Positions 6,945 through 6,946 of a stretch of 6,946 bases of DNA are shown piece after piece (positions within the stretch are counted from its first letter, which is position 1; every line of letters begins with the position of its first letter). A model generated the notes under the pieces. It saw only the letters and a program-made list of their open reading frames with translations. It was not told the DNA's origin and searched no databases. Source of the DNA: Rhizorhapis sp. SPR117 (GTDB lineage: Bacteria; Pseudomonadota; Alphaproteobacteria; Sphingomonadales; Sphingomonadaceae); NCBI RefSeq assembly GCF_021742065.1, contig NZ_JAKKIE010000105.1:1-6946 (forward strand), given 5' to 3'. The position numbers and the translations under genes are program-made.

Positions 6945-6946
6945 GG

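Larger units (their letters stand above)
6870..6946. mobile_element. End of an insertion sequence, probably IS21 family (runs off the window)
   Basis: TetR coding similarity stops between 6869 and 6873, and the following bases carry two copies of a 17-base motif. Several spaced copies of a repeat near the end, and an outer end that can be read as 5'-TG, are hallmarks of IS21-family elements. Motifs ending in TGTACC beside an A/T-rich run are common in such ends, as far as I recall. No transposase gene (istA/istB) is in view, so the family call rests on end structure only. The exact insertion point is uncertain by a few bases. Confidence 0.55.

Noticed and set aside
1..6946. CRISPR array, tRNA/rRNA, toxin-antitoxin or phage-defence genes
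   Set aside because: No array of spaced repeats, no RNA gene signature and no defence-type coding region were seen; the window is filled by the efflux operon and IS sequence.

Overview
The window carries a complete tripartite RND multidrug-efflux operon (periplasmic adaptor, inner-membrane pump, outer-membrane channel) followed directly by the first third of a TetR-family regulator gene. It is bounded by two unrelated insertion-sequence remnants or ends. High GC, strong GC bias at third codon positions and the style of the proteins suggest an alphaproteobacterium, perhaps a sphingomonad. That placement is inference; nothing here is a phylogenetic marker.

Layout: 1-69 is unassigned sequence. 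About 70-840 is the right-hand part of an ISAs1-family element. Its transposase has lost its N-terminal domain and a block inside the catalytic domain, but the right terminal inverted repeat is intact and ends at 840. 841-951 is the operon control region, with a candidate sigma70 promoter, an inverted repeat over the -35/-10 spacer (868-890), and a 20-bp near-perfect palindrome (908-927) that looks like a TetR-family operator. 952-2115 encodes the lipoprotein adaptor, 2119-5283 the AcrB/MexB-type pump, and 5285-6700 (GTG start) the OprM-type channel. 6705 to about 6872 encodes the DNA-binding part of a TetR repressor, cut off by foreign DNA. 6870-6946 looks like the end of an IS21-type element, with two copies of a 17-bp repeat 47 bp apart.

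The four genes are separated by 1-4 bases and are almost certainly one transcription unit. Adaptor, pump and channel would form an AcrAB-TolC / MexAB-OprM type complex spanning both membranes and driven by protons. The TetR protein would be expected to bind the 908-927 palindrome and repress its own operon.

The main observation is that this repressor gene is cut just after the helix-turn-helix, so the ligand-binding and dimerisation domain is gone while the operator and all three pump genes look intact. The simplest reading is an efflux operon de-repressed by IS insertion. The window does not show a new type of biological system; its interest lies in this regulatory lesion and its operator architecture.
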